From the NCBI RefSeq assembly GCF_005886345.1, contig NZ_PNEC01000057.1, forward strand, positions 1-64,000: a stretch of 64,000 nt of DNA, written 5' to 3'. Below, piece by piece: positions 16,463 to 24,762 of this stretch. The notes beneath the pieces were generated by a model. The model was given only the letters and a program-made list of their open reading frames with translations. It had not been told where the DNA came from and ran no database searches. Origin of the DNA: Pseudoalteromonas phenolica (GTDB lineage Bacteria > Pseudomonadota > Gammaproteobacteria > Enterobacterales > Alteromonadaceae). Positions within the stretch are counted from its first letter, which is position 1. The number at the start of each line of letters is the position of its first letter. The position numbers and the translations under genes are program-made.

Positions 16463-16540
16463 TTTAGCTCGTTTCTGTCCAGAACCTTCACAGTTGGCAC
16501 TTCGTAACTCATTTATGCCCCAAAATGATTTAGAACGGTT
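16463..16540. repeat. Dispersed intergenic repeat, copy 5
   Basis: Aligns with 5277-5345: 'ctcgtttctgtccagaacct', then TTCACAG..GGCACTTCGTAACTC and a 'tatgccccaaaatgatttag' end. It stands about 300 bases before the foreign AFG1-type gene. The rest of 16402-16849 is AT-rich and holds no gene that I can support; part of it (after about 16640) may belong to the foreign segment. Confidence 0.65.
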
Positions 16541-16849
16541 ACCATAAACATGAATTTGGTCAATTACCTTTAATTTACTCGAAGGACCATCAATGTTGGC
16601 TTAGACAAGAAGGACCGAACATTCGCTAATCAGTCATTTATGCCCTTAATAAAATATGAAAGTAACTTCAGTGGTTTAAACCAAATTTACAAACCTGTTT
16701 TGATTTTTATCAAGATAGAGGGTGTCAGATAGTTATGCTAAATTTGTATAAGTTGAAATCCGAAACTTGAGCATCTACTACGAATCCATTTGATACCCTC
16801 ACAGAAATCAAACGTACCATACTATCATGTTGATAAATTCATTGGCTCC

Positions 16850-18307
16850 ATGACAATAATGTACATGTTAATAGCAAAACATCGCGTCGCTCGGAGAAGC
16901 TTCTCGAAAGGCCTCGTGACAGAGGCGTATGAACTAAAGGTTGATATGGGGGAGGTTCGACGTGATGATGCGCAAGTTGCTCTGGCGGCAAAATTCGATG
17001 CCCTTCACGAGTCTCTTACCTCGCTCCCTCCAGTACGCAGCGACGAATCGGCAAATAGCAACTTTAAAAACAGCAGCTCACTGGTACGATACATGGTATC
17101 CGCCCAGTCCTTTCTTCGAAAGAAGTTCCATTTGAGGTCCTTTGGTCCACCACCGCAGGGCATTTACATTCATGGACCTGTTGGGGTCGGCAAGAGTTTT
17201 CTAATGGATCTCTTTCACGCGTCGGTTAATGTTCCTGACGACTCTCGCTGTAATAATGATAGCCACAAACACGCAAAAATTACCAAACGCCGCGTCCACT
17301 TTCATGAATTCATGCTGGACGTAAATCATCGAATCTTTGTCTACAAACAGAAGCACCCACGAGGTGATGCGATTCCCATCGTTGCGCAACAATTGGCACA
17401 AGAAGCCCAACTCCTCTGTTTCGACGAATTTCAAGTGACAGACGTTGCCGACGCCATGATTTTGAAAAGACTGTTTTTATTATTATTGGATCGGAATGTT
17501 GTGATAGTGGCCACCTCGAACCGCTCACCAGATGACTTGTATAAGGGAGGCATTAACCGATCCCTCTTTTTGCCATTCATAGACATGTTAAAACACACTT
17601 TCGACATTATTTCTATGGAGGGTTCCACCAAGGATTATCGACTCGAAACTCGAGCGGATGGCCAATCCTATTTTTGGTCAAGCAAGGATACTCATGGCGA
17701 TAATAATAAAATTATCAACATACAGGCGCAGTTAGAGGAAATATTTGGTGACAATGCATCCGGAACTGAGGGCGAGACCATTCCGGTACTCTATGGCCGT
17801 AGCGTCCAGGTTGCCCGATTGAATGACTGGTGCGCCTGGTTTGACTTTTATGAGTTGTGCTATCAACCGCTTGGCGCGGCCGATTATATTTCCCTGTGCG
17901 ACCGATTTCCGCTCCTCATCATGGACAGCGTCACGCAATTGGACGCCAGTCACCTCAACGAAGCGCGACGATTCGTGATCCTCATTGACGCATGTTATGA
18001 ATCTCGCACCCGCTTGGTGCTGGCAGCAAAAGTCCCGCTCGATGAATTATTTGTTGATTTTGAAGCGCATGTTGAAAGTAGTGATGAGGATGGAGAATTG
18101 ATTGTCAGTGAGAAGGGAGGAAACTCGAGCTCCTTTGCGACGACCATGATTCGTACCAAAAAGGGAGAATATTATGAGTGGTCGGCGACGGGGCGAATTG
18201 GCGTATCACTAGCACAATTATCGTCCGCCAATGATCTCGCCTTTTCCTTTCGGCGTGCCGCGTCTCGATTGGCGGAAATGGGTGGAAAGGATTGGGGACG
18301 GCAGTGA
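16850..18307 (+). CDS. Eukaryotic-type AFG1/ZapE family AAA+ ATPase, apparently foreign
   Basis: AFG1/ZapE P-loop ATPase, 485 residues. In eukaryotes AFG1 (LACE1) acts in mitochondria on respiratory-chain proteins; bacterial ZapE acts at division. Visible: conserved start GLVTEAYELKVDMGEVRRDD, Walker A GPVGVGKS (109-116), RRVHFHEFML, Walker B LCFDEF (189-194), sensor-1 ATSN (224), arginine finger in NRSLFLPFI (Arg237), PLGAADYISL, EARRFVILIDACYE. The motifs follow the eukaryotic/alphaproteobacterial branch, and there is an acidic insertion (ESSDEDGE) near the C terminus. Residues 1-20 are basic and hydrophobic with RRSFS, like a mitochondrial presequence. There is no Shine-Dalgarno at 16850 or at the in-frame TTG 16790. 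Hand count gives 62 G+C of 120 at 17881-18000 against 18 of 60 at 15841-15900. Probably stramenopile-derived; a chimeric assembly is possible. Confidence 0.85.
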   Translation: MTIMYMLIAKHRVARRSFSKGLVTEAYELKVDMGEVRRDDAQVALAAKFDALHESLTSLPPVRSDESANSNFKNSSSLVRYMVSAQSFLRKKFHLRSFGPPPQGIYIHGPVGVGKSFLMDLFHASVNVPDDSRCNNDSHKHAKITKRRVHFHEFMLDVNHRIFVYKQKHPRGDAIPIVAQQLAQEAQLLCFDEFQVTDVADAMILKRLFLLLLDRNVVIVATSNRSPDDLYKGGINRSLFLPFIDMLKHTFDIISMEGSTKDYRLETRADGQSYFWSSKDTHGDNNKIINIQAQLEEIFGDNASGTEGETIPVLYGRSVQVARLNDWCAWFDFYELCYQPLGAADYISLCDRFPLLIMDSVTQLDASHLNEARRFVILIDACYESRTRLVLAAKVPLDELFVDFEAHVESSDEDGELIVSEKGGNSSSFATTMIRTKKGEYYEWSATGRIGVSLAQLSSANDLAFSFRRAASRLAEMGGKDWGRQ

Positions 18308-18753
18308 CGAAAGATCTTTACCTTGCAAACCATTGAGCCTATGGCAAAGAAAGAGGTTTTGTCAGGCTGTGCCGCAAAAGTAACAAGCTTGAGTCTCCAT
18401 TCAGGTGTCATAATGAGCAACGCATAGGATTGAATTAAACTCTCAAGGCTATATCGTTGTATGATCAACTCTGAATTATCTAAAAGAGGTTGGGAATTAC
18501 GACTTGAGTTAAGATGCGTTACCAACTAAAAATTGCCTTACATAAGTTGCAGAGACATCATCTTAATTTGCTAAAACTTAGACTTTTTCATTTTTATACC
18601 AATAAACTTGCTATAAGCCAACGGCTGCTTCACGAACGAAGCAGTCATTAGAATCTAAATTGTTTTTGTCCAGTGACGTTTCTGCTTTTCCTGACCTTAC
18701 TAAATGTGGTTGCCAAACCTAATGTTGACCAAAAACACTATGAGGAGGTCATC
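18308..18753. other. Gene-free stretch downstream of the foreign gene
   Basis: No supported gene. The first 200 bases may be the 3' flank of the foreign gene. A perfect hairpin CTGCTTC-6-GAAGCAG lies at 18625-18644 without a T run. At 18665-18690 the pieces TTTTTGTCCAG and GTTTCTGC resemble a collapsed copy of the dispersed repeat (compare 5277-5320). Confidence 0.4.
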
Positions 18754-19002
18754 ATGAGAAAATTATCTTCTGGTAAATGCAGCGGCATAAAAAGGCCATT
18801 TAAACTTGAAGAGATCTGGCGGATTAGAACTAGGCTGGAGATTGAAAAAGATCTAATGCAGCTTGCACTACTGAACCTAGCGATAGATAGCAAGTTAAGA
18901 GCGAGTGATTTGCTAAAGTTACATGTTTACGATGTTTCTTCTCAAGGGGTTATCTATGAGCTCCTTATTCTGTTTCAACCAGAGAGGAGTTTTTTCTTTT
19001 AA
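18754..19002 (+). pseudogene. Truncated tyrosine recombinase/integrase
   Basis: N-terminal fragment of a small tyrosine-type site-specific recombinase common in marine gammaproteobacteria. The conserved part is KRPFKLEEIWRIRTRLEIEK followed by LALLNLAIDSKLRASDLLKL and VYDVSSQG; it then breaks off after about 68 residues into unrelated YELLILFQPERSFFF and a stop. The catalytic R-H-R-Y core of a full protein (about 190-200 residues) is missing. The ATG at 18754 has a perfect GAGGAGGT. The breakpoint coincides with the start of the sequence duplicated at 3178-3372, so the deletion removed the recombinase's C-terminal part. Confidence 0.8.
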
Positions 19003-19153
19003 CGAATAAATTAAACCTACTTTTCATATACCCACTAGGGCCAATGAATCTTAAATTACTTCCTTGTTTTATATTTCTTAAAAGCCTTATTTTCTGTTGT
19101 TATAGAGCTAAATTCTCAACCTGCAGCAAAATCTCATTTTGAGAGTCCCTCAC
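18958..19153. repeat. Recombinase-element end, copy B (matches 3178-3372)
   Basis: Aligns to 3178-3372 at constant offset 15,780 with roughly one difference in eight to ten bases, diverging more after 3300/19080. It begins inside the truncated recombinase reading frame and ends near CTCACCA, where both copies stop matching. Confidence 0.75.
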
Positions 19154-19225
19154 CAATTAAACAGCTTATAAAGGCATTTGCTTAAACCTTGCCTCACTGG
19201 TACGATGAGATAAAAAGGCCTCATC

Positions 19226-20128
19226 ATGATCAAGCAAGACTCTCTATTCGTTTCAATAGGAAAAAACCAATCGCTCCACCTAAGACATATTTATCATTCA
19301 GACATAAAAAGAGAATCTATCTTTTTACTACATGGGGCAGTGGAAAACGGTAAAATTTTTTATACAAAATCAAATAAGGGGCTTGCGCCATTTTTAGCAA
19401 AGCAGGGTTACCAGTGTTTTGTCGCAGATTTACGTGGGAGAGGAGAAAGCTACCCAGCTATATCAGCTCAGTCTGATTATGGTCAAACAGAAGCAATTGT
19501 TGAAGATATTCCTGCTATGCTTGAGTTTATTAAAGATAAAACTGGTTATTTTCCAAAGTTTTGGATAGCGCATTCGTGGGGCGGGGTACTATTAAATAGT
19601 TATCTAGCAAGAACACCAGAGCATAAACAATTTGTTTCAGCTTGTGCATATTTTGGCACTAAACGGAGTCTATATAACAATCACCCAAGCAAATTATTAC
19701 AAGCAAATTTAATTTGGTATACCTTGGCACCAATTCTAAGTAAAAAGAAAGGCTACTTAGATGCTCGAAAACTGAAATGGGGAAGTGATAATGAAACGGT
19801 AAAATCACACTTTCAAAGCATGCAGTGGGCAAAAAAACTGCCTTGGGTAGATACTGATGATGGCTTTAATTACAGTGAAGCAATTAAAGACATCAAACTT
19901 CCACCTACACTGCATATCGCTGGTGTAAAAGATAAAGCGCTGGCTCAGCCAATCGATATAAAAAAGTTTATGGAAGAGTCAGGTCGAGGCATTCAAGAAA
20001 TAAGAGTGTACGGTAAAAGCCAAGGGCACAAGCATGATTATAACCATATCGACATGTTAACCAGCCCTCATGCACACTCTGATCAGTTTAAAGATGTTCT
20101 TCAGTGGTTTGATCTGCATCGAGCATAG
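19226..20128 (+). CDS. Alpha/beta hydrolase
   Basis: Soluble alpha/beta-hydrolase of 300 residues. Oxyanion segment FLLHGAVENGK (about residues 31-41), nucleophile elbow AHSWGG (Ser near residue 118), acid in AGVKDKA (Asp near 235) and a His in NHIDMLTSPHAH near the C terminus make a plausible Ser-Asp-His triad. The DLRGRGESYP segment is typical of esterases and lipases. Substrate unknown. ATG at 19226 has AAAAGG upstream. Its last 41 bases overlap the end of the convergent TPR-sulfotransferase gene. Confidence 0.87.
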   Translation: MIKQDSLFVSIGKNQSLHLRHIYHSDIKRESIFLLHGAVENGKIFYTKSNKGLAPFLAKQGYQCFVADLRGRGESYPAISAQSDYGQTEAIVEDIPAMLEFIKDKTGYFPKFWIAHSWGGVLLNSYLARTPEHKQFVSACAYFGTKRSLYNNHPSKLLQANLIWYTLAPILSKKKGYLDARKLKWGSDNETVKSHFQSMQWAKKLPWVDTDDGFNYSEAIKDIKLPPTLHIAGVKDKALAQPIDIKKFMEESGRGIQEIRVYGKSQGHKHDYNHIDMLTSPHAHSDQFKDVLQWFDLHRA

Positions 20129-21578
20129 CAATCATTTGTTGTTCATAAACTTGCCAATTAGAACGTGGACTTTGTTCTAAAGGCTTTCTTACTTGTGCTT
20201 TACTAAGTGTAGAGACTGGTCTCTTAGATTTATAAAACTCTAAGCATTCTGGTTCAAACTTTTGATAAAGAAAATTCAGTACTTTATTTAATTCCTTTGG
20301 TGTTTCATCAATTAATTTTTCGTAACTGAGTGTATATATATTTCGCGGAAGATATTCTTTGAAGTGTTGCATAAGGTCATCTTGAAAATCGGCATATTGT
20401 TTATATTCAGTCAATGAGCAAAAGTAAGGCTCATTTTCTGCAAAATGGTTACTATAAACCGACCAAGCATTGGCATGAAAAGAACGTGTTAAATGAATAA
20501 ATCGAGCATCGGGAAACATCTTTTGAATAAGACCAATATTTTGAAAGTTAGCTGGTAATTTATTAATGACAACTTCGTTACCTACTCTATGCTTTTTGAT
20601 TTCGTCAACATATAGGTTTCTACAATGATCTAGCATTGAAGTTGTTAAAGTATGGAGACACTCAGGGAAAGGTGTTTCATTTCGCATTTGTAAATAGGGC
20701 ACAATTTTGTCGCTAATTACAGTGTTTTCACCCATGCTGCCAATTTGACTATGCTCAACCAACATTTGCTCTAAAAGTGTGGAACCTGTTCTTGGCAGAC
20801 CAACGATAAATGCAGGTGTAAAGGTTGCTTTTAATTTGTCGTTAGGGATTTTAAAGAAATCACTTGAGCATTGGGTTTTGAGATCTTTAAAAAATGGTTG
20901 CATATGCTCAGTTTTAAATTCACAAAGCGAAAGTTGACACTCATTTGCGAGTTTAAAGTAATCAAATGCTTGAGAGAATTGCTCCAGACGGTGGTAGCAC
21001 TTACCAAGTGCATAGTAAACAACGATTTTTAATCTTTTGTTTTCGTAATCAGACAGTAATTCGTGGAGTAAAGCAACATGAGCCTCTAATTTATTAACAG
21101 GACATATTTGAACTAACTCTTGAAGCATAAATGCTGTGACAGCACTTTTAGGACACTCGACACCAGCCTCAAATGTACGTACGGCATTCTCTATAAATCC
21201 GTGATCTAAGTAGAATTGACCTAGTTGATAGTGGGCTTGAGCATTGTGGCGTGCAACACTTAAAGTATATTCAAGAACAGTTTTAGCATCTACTGAAGAA
21301 CCTACAGCCATAAATGCATCCGCAAGAGCAAATAGGGGATCAAGCATTTTTGGTAAATGTTCACAGGCTCGCTTTAAATAGTAAATTGCACTGTCGTAAT
21401 CTTCTAATCGTATACAGATCCTGCCAAGGCCATATAAAGCAGAGCCAATTTTATTGTTCTCCTTTAAAACTGCTTTAAACATAAACTCCGCTTCTCGAAG
21501 TTTCCCTTGTTCTAATAATTCGTTGGCTCTTTTCAGTAGTAGCATTGTTATATTGAATGATTGTTTTTGTTTTATCAT
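20088..21578 (-). CDS. TPR-repeat sulfotransferase family protein
   Basis: A 496-residue fusion. Residues about 10-240 hold tetratricopeptide repeats (ALYGLGRICIRLEDYDSAIY, AHYQLGQFYLDHGFIENAV, VVYYALGKCYHRLEQFSQAF). The C-terminal half is a sulfotransferase with the 5'-phosphosulfate loop GLPRTGSTLLEQML (near 258) and the 3'-phosphate region PDARFIHLTRSFHANAWSVY. It would transfer sulfate from PAPS to an unknown acceptor. No signal peptide. A bidirectional terminator separates it from the TonB receptor upstream; the 3' end overlaps the hydrolase gene tail to tail. Confidence 0.9.
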   Translation of the reverse strand: MIKQKQSFNITMLLLKRANELLEQGKLREAEFMFKAVLKENNKIGSALYGLGRICIRLEDYDSAIYYLKRACEHLPKMLDPLFALADAFMAVGSSVDAKTVLEYTLSVARHNAQAHYQLGQFYLDHGFIENAVRTFEAGVECPKSAVTAFMLQELVQICPVNKLEAHVALLHELLSDYENKRLKIVVYYALGKCYHRLEQFSQAFDYFKLANECQLSLCEFKTEHMQPFFKDLKTQCSSDFFKIPNDKLKATFTPAFIVGLPRTGSTLLEQMLVEHSQIGSMGENTVISDKIVPYLQMRNETPFPECLHTLTTSMLDHCRNLYVDEIKKHRVGNEVVINKLPANFQNIGLIQKMFPDARFIHLTRSFHANAWSVYSNHFAENEPYFCSLTEYKQYADFQDDLMQHFKEYLPRNIYTLSYEKLIDETPKELNKVLNFLYQKFEPECLEFYKSKRPVSTLSKAQVRKPLEQSPRSNWQVYEQQMIAMLDADQTTEEHL

Positions 21579-21585
21579 AAAAATA

Positions 21586-21619
21586 AAAAGGCGAAATAGC
21601 TAATGCCATTTCGCCTTTT
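21586..21619. terminator. Bidirectional terminator-like hairpin
   Basis: Twelve-base perfect stem AAAAGGCGAAAT / ATTTCGCCTTTT around a ten-base loop, just past the stop of the TonB receptor (minus strand) and before the sulfotransferase start. On the minus strand it ends in a T run. Confidence 0.8.
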
Positions 21620-21638
21620 GCTGCTGGGTTACAGTAAT

Positions 21639-24242
21639 CTAGAAAGTATAAGTTGCTTTTACGTAGTAGAAGCCACCATTGATACCGTAAGGAGAGGTTT
21701 CGTAGTACTTACCACCCCAGTTATTGTTTGGAATACCTGTCGCACGCTCGAAGTCTAACTTCTCAGGCTCTTGGTCAAATAAGTTATTAGCACCAGCTGT
21801 GAAGCTTAAAGACTCTGTTGCATAGTAAGTTACTTCTGCATCAATTGTGAATGATGGATCTGCCATAATTGCAGTAGCATCATAATCTACGTGAACACCT
21901 TGATACTCACCAAAGTAGTTGTAACGAACAAAACCAGAGAAGTCTTCCCACTGTTGAGACCAAGTGTAAGTTGCACGATGTTGAGGCAAGTCTTCTTCTA
22001 AACGCTTAACTTTAAAATCACCTGTTATCTCAGAGAATTTATCGACTGTTGTTTCATTCCAGTTATACGCCATGCTGAAAGTCGCGTAACCACCAAGTAG
22101 ATCCATTGAGTAGTTAGCAACAATATCAACACCTTGAGTTGTTGTATCAAAGTCATTTGTAAAGAAACTTACCTGAGCAATACTGTCAACATTTGGAACA
22201 CCATCGGCTTTAAGTGCTGTTTTCTGCTCGGCAGTTAAATTAATCTTGTCTGACTGACTAATACGATCTTCTACTTTAATATTGTAATAATCGACAGTTA
22301 AGAATAAATCACCTGACTGGTAAACTGCACCAAATGTATAACTTTGTGATTCTTCAGGTTGTAATTCAGTACCCCCTAAAATCTGAGACACTGGGTTAGT
22401 TGGTGGAAGTAGTGCAGAGTCAACAAGCACACCACTGCTTAGGTTGGTTTGAACATTACTTACGTTTGCTTGACCAACTGTTGGCGCTCTAAAACCAGTA
22501 CTCAATGAGCCACGAAGTGATAAGTCATCAGTCAATTGATATTGACTTGTTATTTTGTAATTTGTAGTAGAGCCAAACGAATCATAATCTTCATATCGAA
22601 GTGCCCAACCCATTAAGAATTCCTCAGTAAATGGCGTTTCTACATCAAGATAAGCTGCATAGTTACGACGTGTAAACTCACCTGCAGCTGATGGTTGGAA
22701 ACCAGGGAAACCGTTAGAGCCAATACCAAAGCCTTGTTGTGTCAAAGGACCAGCTGTAAACGAAGCTTCATCACCAGCGATGACTTCAAAGGTTTCTTCA
22801 TGCCATTCTAAGCCAGCAGCGACATTAACGTCATAGGCAAGACCGAAATCATAACCTTTTGAAATGTCAGCATTAAAGTTCTTTTCAAGCTGGATATATT
22901 TACCAGGGCTGAACTCCATGGGTGTTTCAGCACCTAATGAAGCATTTACTGTGTTAGTGATGAAATAGCGAGATTCATTACGGCCGACAGAACCACTTAA
23001 ATCGTAATAGGCGCCTTCAAAGGCACCGCTTTCAATTTCACCGTTAGTACCTACAGTGAAAGAGGTATCAGTGATATTACCACCGAAGAATGGCGTGAAG
23101 CCTGCTGGTAAGATTTCATTAAATGCAAAACAGTTTTGACCTATTTCTGAATTAGATGCAATCTGTTGATAAGCTGAAATTGTACTGACATCTAGAATGC
23201 GATTACCTTCTGAATCTTTTAAATTTACCGTAGGACATGCAACTCCATTATCAAGGCCATCTAAATCAGCAACCAGCAATGTTTCACCACCATCGTTTGA
23301 ATAAACTTGAGGGCGAGTTTGAGGGTTACGATAGTAGAAACCACCTTTCACATCTCGCTCTGAGTAGTTACCAAACATGTAGAACTCTGAACTATTTGAA
23401 AGCTCTAAACCTACGTTTCCAAATAATGTAAAGTCATCTTTTACTTCAGGCGCACCCCAAACTTGTGCTGGATTTCGTATGCCAGGAACTCCCGCTGCGT
23501 CATAAGCACCAGCATCCGGACGTTGAACACTTCTGCTTGTAGCGTCTGCATTCTTGTATTGGAAGCTTAAGTTTGCAAAGCCGTCATCAGAAAACGGCAA
23601 ACCAACATTACCTTCAATGGTTGTCGTGTCACCGTCGCCTTCAAAATATTGACCTTGTTTTACTGCAAATGAACCACCTTCTGATGCATCTTTTAATACA
23701 AAGTTGATTACACCAGCAATTGCATCTGACCCATACTGAGCCGCTGCTCCATCACGAAGTACTTCAACTTGTTTTAAAGCGATACTTGGTATGACAGAGA
23801 TATCAGGGCCTTGTGCACCATCATTAATACCGCCACCTAAGAAGGCGATTACTGAAGAGCGGTGGCGGCGTTTGCCGTTTAATAGAATAAGTGTACTGTC
23901 AGCTGGTAAACCACGAAGGTTAGCTGGCCTTACAAGAGATGCAGCATCACTGATAGGGTTTTGGTGAACATTTAAAGAAGGTACTGAGCCTTTTAGAAGC
24001 TCTAACATATCATCACCACCGGCTTTGGCGATTTCATCACCGCCAATAATATCTATAGGTACTGGTGAATCACCGACTGAACGTGGTGCCGCACGAGAAC
24101 CTACAACCGCAATTTTTTCTATGTCTTTTTTAGCACCTTCGGTTTCATCAGCTAATGCTGTAGTACTAAACAAACCGACCGTTGCGCTAGATGCCAGTGC
24201 ATAAGTGATCGACCGGCTTAAATTTGATAATTTTAACTTCAT
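21639..24242 (-). CDS. TonB-dependent outer-membrane receptor
   Basis: Outer-membrane TonB-dependent transporter, 867 residues from the ATG at 24242 (AACAGG upstream); a longer in-frame start is less likely because the export signal begins here (LKLSNLSRSITYALASSATV, cleavage after ALA near residue 32). The TonB box is probably KIAVVGSR. The plug follows (PVPIDIIGGDEIAKAGG, NLRGLPADSTLILLNGKRR, VEVLRDGAAAQYGSDAIAG), then the beta barrel ending in an aromatic YVKATYTF. The substrate cannot be deduced; members of this group import peptides, siderophores or glycans. A single gene. Confidence 0.92.
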   Translation of the reverse strand: MKLKLSNLSRSITYALASSATVGLFSTTALADETEGAKKDIEKIAVVGSRAAPRSVGDSPVPIDIIGGDEIAKAGGDDMLELLKGSVPSLNVHQNPISDAASLVRPANLRGLPADSTLILLNGKRRHRSSVIAFLGGGINDGAQGPDISVIPSIALKQVEVLRDGAAAQYGSDAIAGVINFVLKDASEGGSFAVKQGQYFEGDGDTTTIEGNVGLPFSDDGFANLSFQYKNADATSRSVQRPDAGAYDAAGVPGIRNPAQVWGAPEVKDDFTLFGNVGLELSNSSEFYMFGNYSERDVKGGFYYRNPQTRPQVYSNDGGETLLVADLDGLDNGVACPTVNLKDSEGNRILDVSTISAYQQIASNSEIGQNCFAFNEILPAGFTPFFGGNITDTSFTVGTNGEIESGAFEGAYYDLSGSVGRNESRYFITNTVNASLGAETPMEFSPGKYIQLEKNFNADISKGYDFGLAYDVNVAAGLEWHEETFEVIAGDEASFTAGPLTQQGFGIGSNGFPGFQPSAAGEFTRRNYAAYLDVETPFTEEFLMGWALRYEDYDSFGSTTNYKITSQYQLTDDLSLRGSLSTGFRAPTVGQANVSNVQTNLSSGVLVDSALLPPTNPVSQILGGTELQPEESQSYTFGAVYQSGDLFLTVDYYNIKVEDRISQSDKINLTAEQKTALKADGVPNVDSIAQVSFFTNDFDTTTQGVDIVANYSMDLLGGYATFSMAYNWNETTVDKFSEITGDFKVKRLEEDLPQHRATYTWSQQWEDFSGFVRYNYFGEYQGVHVDYDATAIMADPSFTIDAEVTYYATESLSFTAGANNLFDQEPEKLDFERATGIPNNNWGGKYYETSPYGINGGFYYVKATYTF

Positions 24243-24472
24243 CCTGTTTCCCCAGATTAATGTTGTCATTAAGGTTTCTTATTAACCAGATAAATTATTC
24301 CTGAAAATTTATTAGAAGATAATTAATCTGTTAATTATTGATACATTTAGTTAACACATAATGCAAATAAAATTTGCATTAAAATTAAAAGTAGACATGA
24401 CAATGGGAAAGCGCAAATTGAAAACGTAACTTTCTGTTAATTATGAAATAGTTTTCTAAAATAGGGAAAGAG

Positions 24473-24492
24473 AGGAATGCATGAGCATTCCT
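24473..24492. other. Perfect small hairpin
   Basis: AGGAATGC-ATGA-GCATTCCT, just past the stop of the small Cys-rich protein gene on the minus strand. Followed on that strand by a CTCTTTCCC pyrimidine run, so perhaps a weak terminator. Confidence 0.4.
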
Positions 24493-24517
24493 ACTAAAGT
24501 TCATGCTTTGGTCTAAT

Positions 24518-24706
24518 TTATGTTTTGTTTAGTTTTTCGTTAACCTTAAGCCATTCTTTTCTTTGTGCTCTGTAGGTATCCCAAACGCATGGGCAGCAAC
24601 TGCCTCCACCGCAACATTCATCCGGCTTTGGTTTTTGTGGTTCTGTTGTCGGTTGTTGTATTTTAGTGTTTTTTAACATGTTATGTGAGAGAGTATTCAA
24701 ATACAT
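24518..24706 (-). CDS. Small Cys-rich oxidoreductase-like domain protein
   Basis: A 62-residue protein (53 if it starts at the Met at 24679). The core PKPDECCGGGSCCPCVWDTY with RAQRKEW after it matches the 'Oxidored-like' domain (PF09791), a short Cys-rich motif of unknown function found in bacteria and in eukaryotic mitochondrial proteins. Five cysteines in twelve residues could bind a metal. Neither candidate start has a good ribosome binding site. Divergent from the LETM1-like gene at 24763. Confidence 0.7.
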   Translation of the reverse strand: MYLNTLSHNMLKNTKIQQPTTEPQKPKPDECCGGGSCCPCVWDTYRAQRKEWLKVNEKLNKT

Positions 24707-24762
24707 AGTAAGAGTTTATCAAGTTTTGCTAAACTATCAGAGTGATTAATAAGTTATGGTGA

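Noticed and set aside
16790..16849. TTG start at 16790 for the AFG1-type gene
   Set aside because: No ribosome binding site, and the added 20 residues have no counterpart in the family; may be leader or intron sequence.
18172..18525. Minus-strand frame of 117 codons across the end of the foreign ATPase
   Set aside because: It is antisense to a strongly conserved domain, has no ribosome binding site and no recognisable motif; treated as a shadow.
3178..19153. A composite transposon bounded by the two recombinase-element ends
   Set aside because: The ends are direct rather than inverted copies, diverged, one recombinase is truncated and the other absent, and no target duplication was recognised. 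Kept only as a question.
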